Assembly (NCBI RefSeq): GCF_003144325.1
Contig: NZ_PENS01000023.1
Span: 1-35,877 of the forward strand
Reading direction: 5' to 3'
DNA: 35,877 nucleotides
DNA from: Proteus terrae
GTDB lineage: Bacteria; Pseudomonadota; Gammaproteobacteria; Enterobacterales; Enterobacteriaceae
Shown: piece by piece, positions 24,402 to 33,404 of the stretch
Layout of the letters: each line of letters begins with the position of its first letter
Position numbering within the stretch: position 1 is the first letter of the stretch
The notes under the pieces: model-generated
The model's input: only the letters and a program-made list of their open reading frames with translations
Database searches by the model: none
Told to the model about the DNA's origin: nothing
Position numbers and translations under genes: made by a program

Positions 24402-24980
24402 TTCAATCTCCTTAAGTACACAGAATAATTGATTAATTCCGAATCACTTTCTAGTAAATAACTCGGATACCAGTATCATGCCATAAACAGAATAATAAAT
24501 ATGAGAGCTAAAGCGAGCTTATGAAATTTATAACAGAATGAAATCTGTTGATTTTTTGGAGAAAGTACGATTAGCAATCTTATTTTATTGCCAATGTTAT
24601 TATTTAAGCTTTCATATTATATCCACACTTATTATGAGCCTTTATTATTCATCATAAATAGAATCACATCACAATTAAATATTGTCTAAATCTAAAAATG
24701 AGTAAGAAAAAAGAGTTTTAGTCCTTATTTAAATTATCTTATAAATCATATTCATTTTGCTTTAAACTCATTACGTTAGCGATTAACTAAGTAAGTTCTG
24801 ATTGCGATTTTATTCCACTAAATCTATATTTACGGTTAATATAGATGGCGATGTATATATGTGGATTATCTATATTTAAATTTAGTAAAATTTATCACCA
24901 ATTTATCGGGTTGTTTAAGGGTTACAAAACAGCCTTTATAACGTACATCGCCAGATGTACACAGAGGATGGACTAGAATT
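24402..24980. other. AT-rich divergent control region between fumC and ydgA
   Basis: About 580 bp with no convincing gene, holding the promoters of both flanking genes. The right end has a perfect 7-bp inverted repeat (24943-24960) in the ydgA leader. One arm of it can also pair with a complementary 9-mer about 100 bp upstream (near 24846-24855). No SoxS box could be identified confidently by eye. Confidence 0.6.
24943..24960 (+). promoter_or_regulatory. Hairpin in the ydgA leader with a competing upstream partner
   Basis: GTACATC-GCCA-GATGTAC forms a 7-bp stem 20 bp before the ydgA ATG and just in front of its ribosome site (AGAGGATGG). TACATCGCC within it is complementary to GGCGATGTA near 24847, so two alternative folds are possible. 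Confidence 0.45.
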
Positions 24981-26660
24981 ATGAAGAAATCGCTTGTCGC
25001 TGTTGGTGTTATCGTCGCACTAGGTGTTGTTTGGACTGGTGCGTCGTGGTACATGGGCAGTAAAATTGAAAGTCGCTTACAGGAAGAAACGAAACTAGCT
25101 AATGTCCAATTGGCACAACTTGCTAAAAATGCACAGTTTGGTGCTGATGTTAAACTTGAAATTCGTGACTATAAGAAAGGGGTTTTCACCTCTAATGCAG
25201 ACTTTGCTGTCGTGATTTCACAAGATGCTAGTGATGCAGACCAAGAGAAAAAAGTAGAAGAAGTTGTCTTCTCTACTGATATTGACCACGGTCCATTCCC
25301 TCTTTCTGATCTGGCTAAATTTAATTTGGCACCAAAATTAGCAGCAATGAATAATACGTTGGTTAATAACAACACAACAAAAGATTTATTCAAGCTAACT
25401 AAAGAAAAATCTCTTTTTAACGTTCACACCTCTTTAGCTTTCGATGGCTCTGTATCTGGTGATGCAACATTAAATCCTATCGATTTTGCTGAAAATGGTG
25501 GCACAGTTAAAACAACACCATTAACTGTTGAGTTCTCATCAGATAAAAATGCAACAAACTTTTCAACCAAAATTAAAGGTGATCAAGTTGTTGTGACTAA
25601 AGATGGTGAAGAAACCTTCACAATCAAGGATATTTCAGGTGCTATTGCTGGAACAAAAGTTAATAACGATCAATACCTATTTAATGAACAGTTATTAAGT
25701 TTTTCTGAAATTGCGCATACCAGCAAAGACAAAGCATCTGATTTCTCACTGAAAGATGTTTCTCTTACAACAAAAAGTGATATCAAAGATAAGCTCTTTA
25801 ATATCTCTCAAACTTATTACTTTAAGTCACTGAATGTTGCGGGGCTCGAATTTGGTGCAGGTAAATTCGGCTATTCTATTGATAAAGCTGATCCTGATGC
25901 GATGTTGTTATTAACTAAAGTTTATAACAACTCATTGTTACCATGGAATAAAAACCATTTTGATAATTCAGAAATGGTTGAACAAGCCGTTCGTGATGTT
26001 CTGGAGAAAGGCTTAGTTTTCCGTATCGATGAAGCTTCTTTAACTAATAAAAGCGGCGCAAGTAAATTAACCTTTAACTTAGATTTAAATGCTTTTAACG
26101 TTAAAGTTTTAGAAAACCAAGAGAAATCACCAGCAGAGTTATTTAACTATCTGTTTAAAAACATTGATTTCAATATTGATTTATCTCTTCCAATGTTAGC
26201 TGAATTCCGTAACACCACTCAATATCTTGACGCGGCTCGTTACCAAGAAACCGCATTAACCGATGCTGAGAAAAAAGAAATCGAAGTAGCAACAGCTGCT
26301 GACGTTGAGCAGTTAAAAACTGAATTACAACAAAATATCAATCAAATCTCTCAAGATGAGAAAGATGCATTACCACTGATGTTACTTGCACAAGACGGTA
26401 ATGCATTAAGCATGAAACTGAACTATGCTGCTGATAAATTTACCATGAATGGTAAAACCTACACTTTTGATGAGTTTATGGATGTCACTCAAGCTCCTCA
26501 AATGTTAGGTTTAGCTGCAATGTTATTCGGTATGGGCGCATCATCTTACGATTACGATGACTCTGATTATTCAGAAGATGGTTATCAAGAAGAAATGACT
26601 GAAGATCCTGCTATCATCGAAGAACAAGAAATCTTAATTCCTGAGCAACAACCAGAATAA
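24981..26660 (+). CDS. ydgA: DUF945 periplasmic/inner-membrane protein YdgA
   Basis: In this 559-residue protein the first 22 residues (MKKSLVAVGVIVALGVVWTG) are almost identical to E. coli YdgA and form an uncleaved signal anchor. The rest is a long, beta-rich periplasmic domain of DUF945 type with VDHGPFPLSDLAKFNLAPKL-like text and repeated short strands. E. coli YdgA is about 500 residues; the extra length here includes an acidic Asp/Glu/Tyr-rich tail (DYDDSDYSEDGYQEEM). The function is not established. It is monocistronic, ending in a strong terminator. Confidence 0.93.
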   Translation: MKKSLVAVGVIVALGVVWTGASWYMGSKIESRLQEETKLANVQLAQLAKNAQFGADVKLEIRDYKKGVFTSNADFAVVISQDASDADQEKKVEEVVFSTDIDHGPFPLSDLAKFNLAPKLAAMNNTLVNNNTTKDLFKLTKEKSLFNVHTSLAFDGSVSGDATLNPIDFAENGGTVKTTPLTVEFSSDKNATNFSTKIKGDQVVVTKDGEETFTIKDISGAIAGTKVNNDQYLFNEQLLSFSEIAHTSKDKASDFSLKDVSLTTKSDIKDKLFNISQTYYFKSLNVAGLEFGAGKFGYSIDKADPDAMLLLTKVYNNSLLPWNKNHFDNSEMVEQAVRDVLEKGLVFRIDEASLTNKSGASKLTFNLDLNAFNVKVLENQEKSPAELFNYLFKNIDFNIDLSLPMLAEFRNTTQYLDAARYQETALTDAEKKEIEVATAADVEQLKTELQQNINQISQDEKDALPLMLLAQDGNALSMKLNYAADKFTMNGKTYTFDEFMDVTQAPQMLGLAAMLFGMGASSYDYDDSDYSEDGYQEEMTEDPAIIEEQEILIPEQQPE

Positions 26661-26695
26661 GCTCACAATTAAATTTCTATTAGAACCTTAAATAG

Positions 26696-26730
26696 AACAC
26701 CCCATTGTAAATAGCACTGGGGTGTTTTTT
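26696..26730 (+). terminator. ydgA rho-independent terminator
   Basis: Perfect 9-bp stem AACACCCCA/TGGGGTGTT with a run of T residues, 36 bp after the ydgA stop. The opposing vWA gene ends 15 bp beyond it. Confidence 0.9.
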
Positions 26731-26744
26731 ATATTACCGCTTAA

Positions 26745-27713
26745 TTAACAATCACAATCTTTAGCGGGAGTATGATGATTTTTCCACTCATCTTTACAAC
26801 ATGAATCAATGGTTTTGTTAATTATTCCAGCAAGCGTATTTACTGTTGAGATAATAGAGGTTAATTGCTCACAGACATGCTTGCAATTGGTCTCTTTCTC
26901 CTGGGGTTTAGGAATATTAGGCGGAGTTAAGCTATCACAGAGGATCTCTTGCAATACTAATGAAAACTTAGCGATACCTGTTGTGTAGATATAAGAACGC
27001 CCTCCTGTTTGCTTCGCTAAGCGTACATACTCTTTTGTAATACTGTCTCTATCAGCAATACTTGGGAAACGATCTAAATTAGTCATTCTATCGTCAGGTG
27101 TACCTTGGTAGGTGTACACTTTAACTTTCTCGTGCTGAGCAACAGCTATCGCTTCATTATTTTTTATCACAGCAGCATTAGTAAGAACACCTCCGCCACC
27201 TTCCATACCTTCATCGCCCAACACAAAAATGGCACGACGCGCACCATCACGCCAATCAAAGTGCTTACTTAAATCAATCACAGCACGACATAAATCCTCT
27301 TTATTACCCGCATGATCACGACCGTCAGCCTCTTTAAACGGCTTTCTTGCCTGTAAACGATTTTCAGGAACACCCAATGCTTTTAAATAATCACTGGCTG
27401 ATTGATCAAATTTAGTGTCATCCCATGTGCCTTCTATACCTAAAAATGTGACCCGAAGTTTTGATGGGCATTTTTCTGACGCTTCTTGTATTGCTGCATC
27501 AACTTCTTTACTCAAATCCGAAGATTCATCAGACATTGAACCACTTGTATCAATAACAACAACCAAATCCAATGCAATCGCACCATCGCCAGTAACGACT
27601 TGAGAACCATAAGTAAGATTATTTTCTGATGAAGGAGGAAGTAAGGTTGAAGCCAACAAATTTTTAATTTTATTATTTCTTTTTTCAATATTTAAATCAG
27701 AATTATCATTCAT
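26745..27713 (-). CDS. vWA-domain protein with a cysteine-rich C-terminal tail
   Basis: The product has 322 residues. After a polar N-terminus, a von Willebrand factor A domain begins near residue 47 (IALDLVVVIDTSGSMSDESS). Its metal-ion-dependent adhesion site DxSxS is Asp55, Ser57 and Ser59. A further FVLGDEGMEGGGG loop is likely to complete the metal site. The C-terminal 50 residues carry seven cysteines (CKHVCEQ, SCCKDEW, DCDC), unusual for a vWA protein and suggesting metal binding or disulphides. No signal peptide is seen, so it is probably cytoplasmic or exported by a dedicated route. I chose the ATG at 27713 (MNDNSDLNIEKRN) over an upstream in-frame start because AAGG lies in front. 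No MoxR-type ATPase is adjacent. It appears inserted between ydgA and add. Confidence 0.75.
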   Translation of the reverse strand: MNDNSDLNIEKRNNKIKNLLASTLLPPSSENNLTYGSQVVTGDGAIALDLVVVIDTSGSMSDESSDLSKEVDAAIQEASEKCPSKLRVTFLGIEGTWDDTKFDQSASDYLKALGVPENRLQARKPFKEADGRDHAGNKEDLCRAVIDLSKHFDWRDGARRAIFVLGDEGMEGGGGVLTNAAVIKNNEAIAVAQHEKVKVYTYQGTPDDRMTNLDRFPSIADRDSITKEYVRLAKQTGGRSYIYTTGIAKFSLVLQEILCDSLTPPNIPKPQEKETNCKHVCEQLTSIISTVNTLAGIINKTIDSCCKDEWKNHHTPAKDCDC

Positions 27714-28050
27714 AATTATTAGCCTTAAATTTAAATAATAAATTAGCATTAAAAAGTCATAATGTAATGACTCCATTCAATTAAATAGTTATATTTAACG
27801 AAGAAGCATTATGGCTTTAATTTCTTTTCCTTTATTACTTATTTAATAATACAGATGTTTTATTTTTTATTTTATATAAAACTGAATAAATTTAAATATA
27901 ACTAAATTTTAATATTATGCTTTTATGAAAAACATCTTAAATACTTTAGCTAATAAAATTAAAAAAACACACAAAATAGGTAATTTATTGAATAACCAAA
28001 TGAAAAATTAATATCTTGGCTATTTTTTCTGTTCGTTTATCCCTGAGTAA

Positions 28051-28071
28051 CCTATCAAAACAATTGATAGG
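28051..28071. promoter_or_regulatory. Hairpin in the vWA-add spacer
   Basis: Perfect 8-bp stem CCTATCAA/TTGATAGG with the 5-nt loop AACAA. It lacks a T tract. It lies about 19 bp before the first CAGCCCTATTTTT copy. Confidence 0.45.
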
Positions 28072-28089
28072 ATATTTCAATTGTAATGA

Positions 28090-28189
28090 CAGCCCTATTT
28101 TTAGATCAAAAACCAATGTATCAGTTAGTTTGATAATACGCGTCAATTACATTGAATATTGTAGCTAATAAATAGGCAGCCCTATTTTT
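28090..28189 (+). repeat. Direct repeat CAGCCCTATTTTT, two copies
   Basis: Identical 13-mers at 28090-28102 and 28177-28189, 87 bp apart (about eight helical turns), in front of add. They could be regulator sites or a trace of a small duplication. Confidence 0.5.
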
Positions 28190-28385
28190 CATTTTTTACT
28201 TTTTAACTTGAAATTGAGAAAAATAGTCATTTTTAGCTTCAGAAATAACCAATTTATGTTTATTTGTTAGTGAATAAAATAAAAATAAGTCATAATAACC
28301 CGCAACTATTTTATAACTTACCGATTATAAGAAAATCACTATAAACGATAGATTTTCATTATTTCTATTAAAAGGAAAATAACAC

Positions 28386-29387
28386 GTGATTGACACACAG
28401 TTGCCTTTAACCGATTTACATCGCCATTTAGATGGTAATATCCGTCCTCAAACAATTCTAGAGTTAGCAAAACAGCATAATATTGCGCTACCAGCTTATG
28501 AATTAGAAGCATTGCGCCCTCATGTGCAAATCACAAAGAATGAGCCAAGTCTTGTTAGCTTTTTACAAAAATTGGATTGGGGTGTGGCGGTTTTAGCCGA
28601 CTTAGATGCATGTCGCCGTGTTGCTTATGAAAACGTGGTAGATGTGGTGAATGCGGGTATTGATTACGCTGAACTGCGTTTTTCTCCTTACTATATGGCA
28701 ATGAAACATCAACTTCCTGTCGAAGGTGTAGTGGAAGCTATTGTTGATGGCGTACAGAGTGCATTGCAATCTCACGATGTAGACATTCGTTTAATCGGTA
28801 TTTTAAGCCGTACCTTTGGTGAAAACGCCTGCCAACAAGAACTCAATGGCTTGCTAAAACATCAAGATAAAATTACTGCACTTGATTTAGCGGGTGATGA
28901 ATTAGGTTTCCCTGGTCATTTATTCCAACCTCATTTTAATCGTGCCCGTGACACTGGCTGGAATATTACTGTTCACGCAGGTGAAGCTGCGGGTGCAGAA
29001 AGCATTTGGCATGCGATTAAAGAATTAGGGGCAAGTCGTATTGGTCATGGTGTTAAAGCTATTGAAGATCCACGTTTAATGGACTATCTCGCAGAACATC
29101 AAATTGGGATTGAGTCTTGCTTAACATCGAACATTCAAACCAGTACTATCAATTCGTTAGCAGAGCATCCTTTAAAAATATTTTTAGAGCATGGCATTAT
29201 CGCCTCTCTTAATACCGATGATCCTGCGGTTGAAGGTATTGAGCTAAAACACGAATATACCGTTGCTGCACCGGCTGCTGGATTAACGCCTGAGCAAATC
29301 CGCCAGACTCAGATTAATGGCTTAAAAATGGCATTTATTAGCCAAGCAGAGCGTGACGCATTAATTAAGAAAGTCAGCTCACGTTAA
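28386..29387 (+). CDS. add: Adenosine deaminase
   Basis: This 333-residue enzyme, the same length as E. coli Add, hydrolyses (deoxy)adenosine to (deoxy)inosine for purine salvage. Zinc ligands His12 and His14 are in DLHRHLDGN. The catalytic HAGEAAG block and the Asp pair in NTDDPA are present. Translation starts at GTG (28386), with AAGGA 7-9 nt upstream; the resulting [18 protein letters not shown] matches the family start, which settles the choice. It is followed by a strong terminator, so it is a single-gene unit. Confidence 0.98.
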   Translation: MIDTQLPLTDLHRHLDGNIRPQTILELAKQHNIALPAYELEALRPHVQITKNEPSLVSFLQKLDWGVAVLADLDACRRVAYENVVDVVNAGIDYAELRFSPYYMAMKHQLPVEGVVEAIVDGVQSALQSHDVDIRLIGILSRTFGENACQQELNGLLKHQDKITALDLAGDELGFPGHLFQPHFNRARDTGWNITVHAGEAAGAESIWHAIKELGASRIGHGVKAIEDPRLMDYLAEHQIGIESCLTSNIQTSTINSLAEHPLKIFLEHGIIASLNTDDPAVEGIELKHEYTVAAPAAGLTPEQIRQTQINGLKMAFISQAERDALIKKVSSR

Positions 29388-29410
29388 TATTTTATATAGC
29401 TTTTTGATTA

Positions 29411-29440
29411 AAACCATCTGTTAATCAGATGGTTTTTTTA
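29411..29440 (+). terminator. add rho-independent terminator
   Basis: Perfect 10-bp stem AAACCATCTG/CAGATGGTTT with a 5-nt loop and continuing T tract, 24 bp after the add stop. Confidence 0.93.
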
Positions 29441-29524
29441 TATTTATTGAAAATAGATGGAATTCTTAATAATTCTTAGACTAAAATTAATTTTCAAGGG
29501 GTTACTTATTATTAAGGAAAATCT

Positions 29525-29977
29525 ATGTGGAATATTCATCCGACAAGAGGTCAATATAGATTATTAGCACAGTATCTATCACCACTTGATGCCTCTATTG
29601 AAGCAGGCTTTCTTCAGTCAGAAGGTATTGATGCTATTCTTTTAGATGAAAATATTGTTTGGAATAACCAAGTGTATGCTCAAGCTACTGGTGGCGTAAA
29701 ACTACTGGTTAACTATAAAGAATTTGAGCAAGCGCAAGCAATTCTTAATGAACTTTACCAAGGAAAATATAATATTAACGACCAGTTAGAACCCATCGAT
29801 TGTGAATTAAAAGTTGATGTGAAAAATAATAAATCTGATTATTTAAATATGGGTTTTGTTTTCTTAATTTATCTTGTATTCGGCTTACCTCTTCCCTTTA
29901 AATCTCAACAACCTTCATTAACAGATAAAAAAGAAAATAGTGACCATAACAAGAATGATGCCCCTTATAACAAATAA
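29525..29977 (+). CDS. DUF2007 domain protein with a C-terminal membrane segment
   Basis: In this 150-residue protein, residues about 14-82 match DUF2007 (YLSPLDASIEAGFLQSEGID, GGVKLLVNYKEFEQAQAIL), a small ferredoxin-like domain named a putative signal transducer. One hydrophobic segment at about 112-130 (MGFVFLIYLVFGLPLPF) is followed by a hydrophilic Lys/Asp/Asn tail. The protein is likely anchored in the inner membrane with the domain in the cytoplasm. The function is unknown. AAGGA lies 6 nt before the ATG. It is convergent with the yfeH-like gene across a two-way terminator. Confidence 0.8.
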   Translation: MWNIHPTRGQYRLLAQYLSPLDASIEAGFLQSEGIDAILLDENIVWNNQVYAQATGGVKLLVNYKEFEQAQAILNELYQGKYNINDQLEPIDCELKVDVKNNKSDYLNMGFVFLIYLVFGLPLPFKSQQPSLTDKKENSDHNKNDAPYNK

Positions 29978-30016
29978 AAAAAGCACCGATAAAAACTAAG
30001 TCGATGCTTTTTCTTA
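29976..30016. terminator. Bidirectional terminator
   Basis: AAAAAGCACCGA pairs with TCGATGCTTTTT with one mismatch across an 11-nt loop. A/T tracts on both sides would serve both the DUF2007 gene and the opposing yfeH-like gene. Confidence 0.8.
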
Positions 30017-30073
30017 TTTATGTAATTATCAATATTTAATTAATATTATTGATTACCCACCAGCTTAAATACG

Positions 30074-31063
30074 TTATTTCTTTTCAGCTTCTTTAGATTG
30101 ATTAGCGTAGCGCTGTGCTAACACAGCACAAACCATTAATTGGATCTGATGGAATATCATTAGTGGTAATAACATTACCCCAACAGTCGCTGCAGGAAAT
30201 AACACATTCGCCATAGGTACACCATTTGCTAAGCTCTTTTTAGAACCACAAAAAACAATAGTGATTTCATCTTCTTTATTAAAACCAAGCAGTCTAGCAC
30301 TGTATACGTTCACGAAAATGACAATCGCTAACAAAATACAGCTCACTACTGCAATCGTTAGTAGCGACCAACCATCAATTTTATGCCAAATCCCTTCAAC
30401 AACAGCCTCACTAAACGCAACATAAACCACCAGCAAAATAGAAGAGCGATCCGTTCTATTAACTAATTTTTTATGTTTATCAACCCAACGGCCAATTAAA
30501 GGTCGTGATAAATGACCAATAATAAAAGGTACCATCAGTTGCAGTAAGATTGATTGAATAGCCCCTGCCGTGTCGAAATCATCCGCAGAGCCTTGTGTTT
30601 GCATTAAAAAACCGACTAATACCGGCGAAAGAAAAACACCAAGAATACTGGATGCAGATGCACTACAAATAGCAGCAGCTACATTTCCCCCAGCCACAGA
30701 AGTAAAGGCAATGGCAGATTGAACCGTTGCAGGTAACGCACAAAGATATAAAAAACCCATATAGACTGTTGGTGACATCCATTCAGGCACAATAACTTGT
30801 AATCCTAGCCCCAAAATAGGAAAAATAATAAAGGTACTAGCAAATACCGTAAGATGTAAACGCCAATGCCCAAGCCCTGCCAATATCGCCTCTCTAGAAA
30901 GTTTGGCACCATGCAAGAAGAACAGCAGTGCTATCGCTCCGGTCGTAAGATATTGGAACAGGACTTTAATATCGCCTTGTGCGGGTAGTAGGGTTGCTAG
31001 CGTCACCACACAAATCATAATCATGAGAAAAGGATCAAGTTTTAGTTTTTGCCACCAAGACAT
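30074..31063 (-). CDS. yfeH: Bile acid:sodium symporter-like transporter, YfeH-type
   Basis: This 329-residue inner-membrane protein has about ten hydrophobic helices. The segments ALLFFLHGAKLSREAILAG, YLCALPATVQSAIAFTSVAG, GNVAAAICSASASSILGVFL and EITIVFCGSKKSLANGVPMA match E. coli YfeH, an SBF-like (PF13593-type) protein of unproven substrate. The crossover region and the length fit. In E. coli yfeH is not located here, so this is a different neighbourhood. It is likely co-transcribed with ydgJ, which ends 22 bp upstream on the same strand. Confidence 0.9.
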   Translation of the reverse strand: MSWWQKLKLDPFLMIMICVVTLATLLPAQGDIKVLFQYLTTGAIALLFFLHGAKLSREAILAGLGHWRLHLTVFASTFIIFPILGLGLQVIVPEWMSPTVYMGFLYLCALPATVQSAIAFTSVAGGNVAAAICSASASSILGVFLSPVLVGFLMQTQGSADDFDTAGAIQSILLQLMVPFIIGHLSRPLIGRWVDKHKKLVNRTDRSSILLVVYVAFSEAVVEGIWHKIDGWSLLTIAVVSCILLAIVIFVNVYSARLLGFNKEDEITIVFCGSKKSLANGVPMANVLFPAATVGVMLLPLMIFHQIQLMVCAVLAQRYANQSKEAEKK

Positions 31064-31085
31064 TAGATTTAACGCTCCCTTTTGC

Positions 31086-32129
31086 TTATAGCGTAATAGT
31101 TTGTTTTAAACGATTAGAAATTTCGCCAGCTTCAATCAAACGCATAATGGCTGTTGCTTGTATTGGCGTAACAGGATTTTCTTCACCCAATGTAATTGCA
31201 CGATAAATTTGTTGATAGTAAGCGGGATAATCACCAGAAAGTGTAGTGAGTTTGGTTGTCTCTAACTCACCAGACTCTGACAATGTTGTTAACTCACCAT
31301 CTAAACTATCCATTCCCCAATTATAAGTTTGATTAGGGAGATAACCGGCTTTTAAGGCATCTTCTTGGGTATCTAGACCATATTTAACATAACTGCCTTT
31401 TGTCCCATGAATAGCAAAAATAGGTGTTGGAGACGCAACTAACATAGATGCATGAAGAACGACTCTAAGATTGTCATATTCTAGTAATGCATGAAAGTAA
31501 TCGGCATTTTTTGCATTAGGACGTAATTGAGCAATATCTGCAGTAATTGCTTTAGGTTCACCAAATAGGCAAATCGCTTGGTCAAGAACATGAGGCGCGA
31601 GATCGTACCAAAGTCCACCGCCAATTCCTGCATCTTCTCGCCAACGTTGACGCACTGTTGGACGGAAACGATCAAAATGCGCTTCATATGCATTGATATC
31701 GCCGAGTGTTTTATCCGCTAAAAGTTTTTTAACGGTTAAGAAACCGGAATCCCAACGACGATTATGAAAAACAGAAAGGAGTTTACCGGCATCTGTTGCT
31801 TGCTGAGTTAATTTTTCAGCTTCTTCCAGTGTCAGTGTAAACGGTTTATCAACAATAACATGTTTACCTTTTTCTAGAGCCTGTGAAGCCAGTGAATAGT
31901 GAGTATTATTCGGCGTTGGAATAATGATTAAGTCTATTGAGGGATCATTAATAAGTGCTTGAGGGTCTGCATAAACGGTAATGTGAGGAAAATCTTGTTT
32001 AACTTTATTTTCATCAGAGCTTGAAATTGCACTAAGATTTAAACCTTCGGTTGTTGTTATTAGCGGAGCATGAAAGGTTTTACTTGCATAACCATATCCG
32101 ATAATCCCAACATTGAGTTTAATTGCCAT
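31086..32129 (-). CDS. ydgJ: Gfo/Idh/MocA-family NAD(P)-dependent oxidoreductase YdgJ
   Basis: This 347-residue protein has the Rossmann start VGIIGYGYASKTFHAPLI, the family Lys-Pro motif VIVDKPFTLT, and a C-terminal alpha/beta domain with FHNRRWDSGFLTVKKL, HFDRFRPTVRQRW and GGGLWYDLAPHVLDQA. It matches E. coli YdgJ (346 residues), whose physiological substrate is not known; relatives act on sugars or inositols. Its place between add and ydgK fits E. coli order. It is divergent from ydgK and upstream of the transporter gene, which hints that the pair handles one imported compound (inference). Confidence 0.94.
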   Translation of the reverse strand: MAIKLNVGIIGYGYASKTFHAPLITTTEGLNLSAISSSDENKVKQDFPHITVYADPQALINDPSIDLIIIPTPNNTHYSLASQALEKGKHVIVDKPFTLTLEEAEKLTQQATDAGKLLSVFHNRRWDSGFLTVKKLLADKTLGDINAYEAHFDRFRPTVRQRWREDAGIGGGLWYDLAPHVLDQAICLFGEPKAITADIAQLRPNAKNADYFHALLEYDNLRVVLHASMLVASPTPIFAIHGTKGSYVKYGLDTQEDALKAGYLPNQTYNWGMDSLDGELTTLSESGELETTKLTTLSGDYPAYYQQIYRAITLGEENPVTPIQATAIMRLIEAGEISNRLKQTITL

Positions 32130-32260
32130 AACCCTATCCTATTTTTATATGCTTTTTTATTAACAAAAATCACTTTCACTTTTGTAGCTAAATAAATAAT
32201 AACAAAGTTTGTGATAATATCCTGTTTAGTTCTATACATACGAGTAGGAATAATTAATTA

Positions 32261-32728
32261 ATGAAATTTGATCTCAAAGCAAACACGCAGAATAACCTTT
32301 CAGGAAAAGCGCCTATTACAGGGTGGCTGCTTGCGCCATTGGCTTATATGATCTTGTCAGTGATTGGTTCTGGGTTGATGTCTGTTTTGTATATTATTAA
32401 ATATTTTTCAGACTTTTCGATCCTACACCAGCTTCCTTTTCATTTGATCTCAAGTTGGTATCTCTCCGCGTTAACAACATGGGTGATGTTTAGTTTTACG
32501 CTTTATCTACTAAGACAATTTTTTTATCGTGCTAAAAACTTTCCGCGTCTATTTATTTTTTGGTTGCTTATCAACTTACTATTAGCAATCAAGAGTTTTG
32601 GTTTTGCACCTGTTGACGACCAAACAGCATTACAATCCCTTCTATGGTCTGTTTTCTCGACTGTCTGCTTTGTGCCTTATATCAAGTACTCTAAACGTGT
32701 TCGTGAAACTTTCACACAAGTTCGATAA
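32261..32728 (+). CDS. ydgK: Inner-membrane DUF2569 protein YdgK
   Basis: This 155-residue protein has four hydrophobic helices and the family start GWLLAPLAYMILSVIGSGLM, followed by LRQFFYRAKNFPRLFIFWLL and the end PYIKYSKRVRETF. It matches DUF2569 and E. coli YdgK, which likewise precedes rsxA. The function is unknown. AGGA lies about 10 nt before the ATG. A terminator at 32767 separates it from rsxA, so the rsx genes probably have their own promoter. Confidence 0.9.
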   Translation: MKFDLKANTQNNLSGKAPITGWLLAPLAYMILSVIGSGLMSVLYIIKYFSDFSILHQLPFHLISSWYLSALTTWVMFSFTLYLLRQFFYRAKNFPRLFIFWLLINLLLAIKSFGFAPVDDQTALQSLLWSVFSTVCFVPYIKYSKRVRETFTQVR

Positions 32729-32766
32729 CTTCACCCCTTTACCCTTGATATTATATACGCTTGTTT

Positions 32767-32797
32767 AGCCTCTTTATTTCAGGAGGCTTTTTGTTTC
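32767..32797 (+). terminator. Terminator between ydgK and rsxA
   Basis: AGCCTC/GAGGCT stem with a 10-nt loop followed by TTTTTGTTT, 38 bp after ydgK and 25 bp before rsxA. Confidence 0.8.
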
Positions 32798-32822
32798 TCT
32801 GTTTAACAATTTTGGCATAACA

Positions 32823-33404
32823 ATGACTGATTACTTGCTTCTATTCGTCGGCACCGTATTGGTGAATAACTTTGTACTCGTCAAATTCCTTGGTTTATGC
32901 CCATTTATGGGTGTATCAAAAAAATTAGAAACCGCTATTGGTATGGGATTTGCGACAACCTTTGTTATGACTCTCGCCTCGATTAGTTCTTGGCTGATGG
33001 ATAATTTTATTTTAGTTCCTTTGGACTTACTTTATTTACGCACACTGAGCTTTATTTTAGTTATTGCAGTAGTTGTACAATTCACTGAAATGGTCGTAAG
33101 AAAAACAAGCCCAACACTCTATCGTTTATTAGGGATCTTCTTGCCTTTAATCACTACAAACTGCGCTGTATTAGGTGTGGCATTATTAAATATCAATCAA
33201 GCTCACACATTTATGCAATCTGCCGTTTATGGTTTTGGTGCAGCCGTCGGTTTTTCTCTTGTAATGGTATTATTTGCTGCAATTAGAGAACGCTTAGCCG
33301 TCGCCAATGTACCCGCACCATTTAAAGGTGCTTCAATTGGTTTAATTACCGCGGGTTTAATGTCTCTCGCCTTTATGGGTTTTAGTGGTTTGGTGAAACT
33401 GTAA
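32823..33404 (+). CDS. rsxA: RsxA, membrane subunit of the electron-transport complex
   Basis: This 193-residue protein with six membrane helices is nearly identical to E. coli RsxA over [52 protein letters not shown] and the end [10 protein letters not shown]. With RsxB-G and RsxE it forms an Rnf-type ion-motive complex. In E. coli it uses NAD(P)H to keep the SoxR iron-sulphur cluster reduced, switching the superoxide response off. The stop codon overlaps the rsxB start by one base, indicating translational coupling. The ribosome site is weak. Confidence 0.98.
   Translation: MTDYLLLFVGTVLVNNFVLVKFLGLCPFMGVSKKLETAIGMGFATTFVMTLASISSWLMDNFILVPLDLLYLRTLSFILVIAVVVQFTEMVVRKTSPTLYRLLGIFLPLITTNCAVLGVALLNINQAHTFMQSAVYGFGAAVGFSLVMVLFAAIRERLAVANVPAPFKGASIGLITAGLMSLAFMGFSGLVKL

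Larger units (their letters stand above)
27714..28385. other. Long AT-rich spacer between the vWA gene and add
   Basis: About 670 bp without a credible gene. It contains an 8-bp hairpin CCTATCAA/TTGATAGG (28051-28071) and two copies of CAGCCCTATTTTT (28090-28102 and 28177-28189). It also contains related TCAATTGTAATGA and TCAATTACATTGA stretches. The segment probably holds the promoters of both divergent genes. I see no purine riboswitch pattern before add. Confidence 0.6.

Noticed and set aside
122-27713. The vWA gene at 26745 as the missing partner of the bpX6-like gene at 122
   Set aside because: The genes are about 24 kb apart on opposite strands with conserved chromosomal genes between, and no MoxR gene is adjacent to either.
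27925-28011. 28-codon Lys/Asn-rich frame in the vWA-add spacer
   Set aside because: No ribosome site and composition expected from AT-rich noncoding DNA.
28200-28385. Possible adenine riboswitch in front of add, as in Vibrio
   Set aside because: No P1-P2-P3 arrangement or conserved purine-riboswitch core bases can be found; the leader is simply AT-rich.
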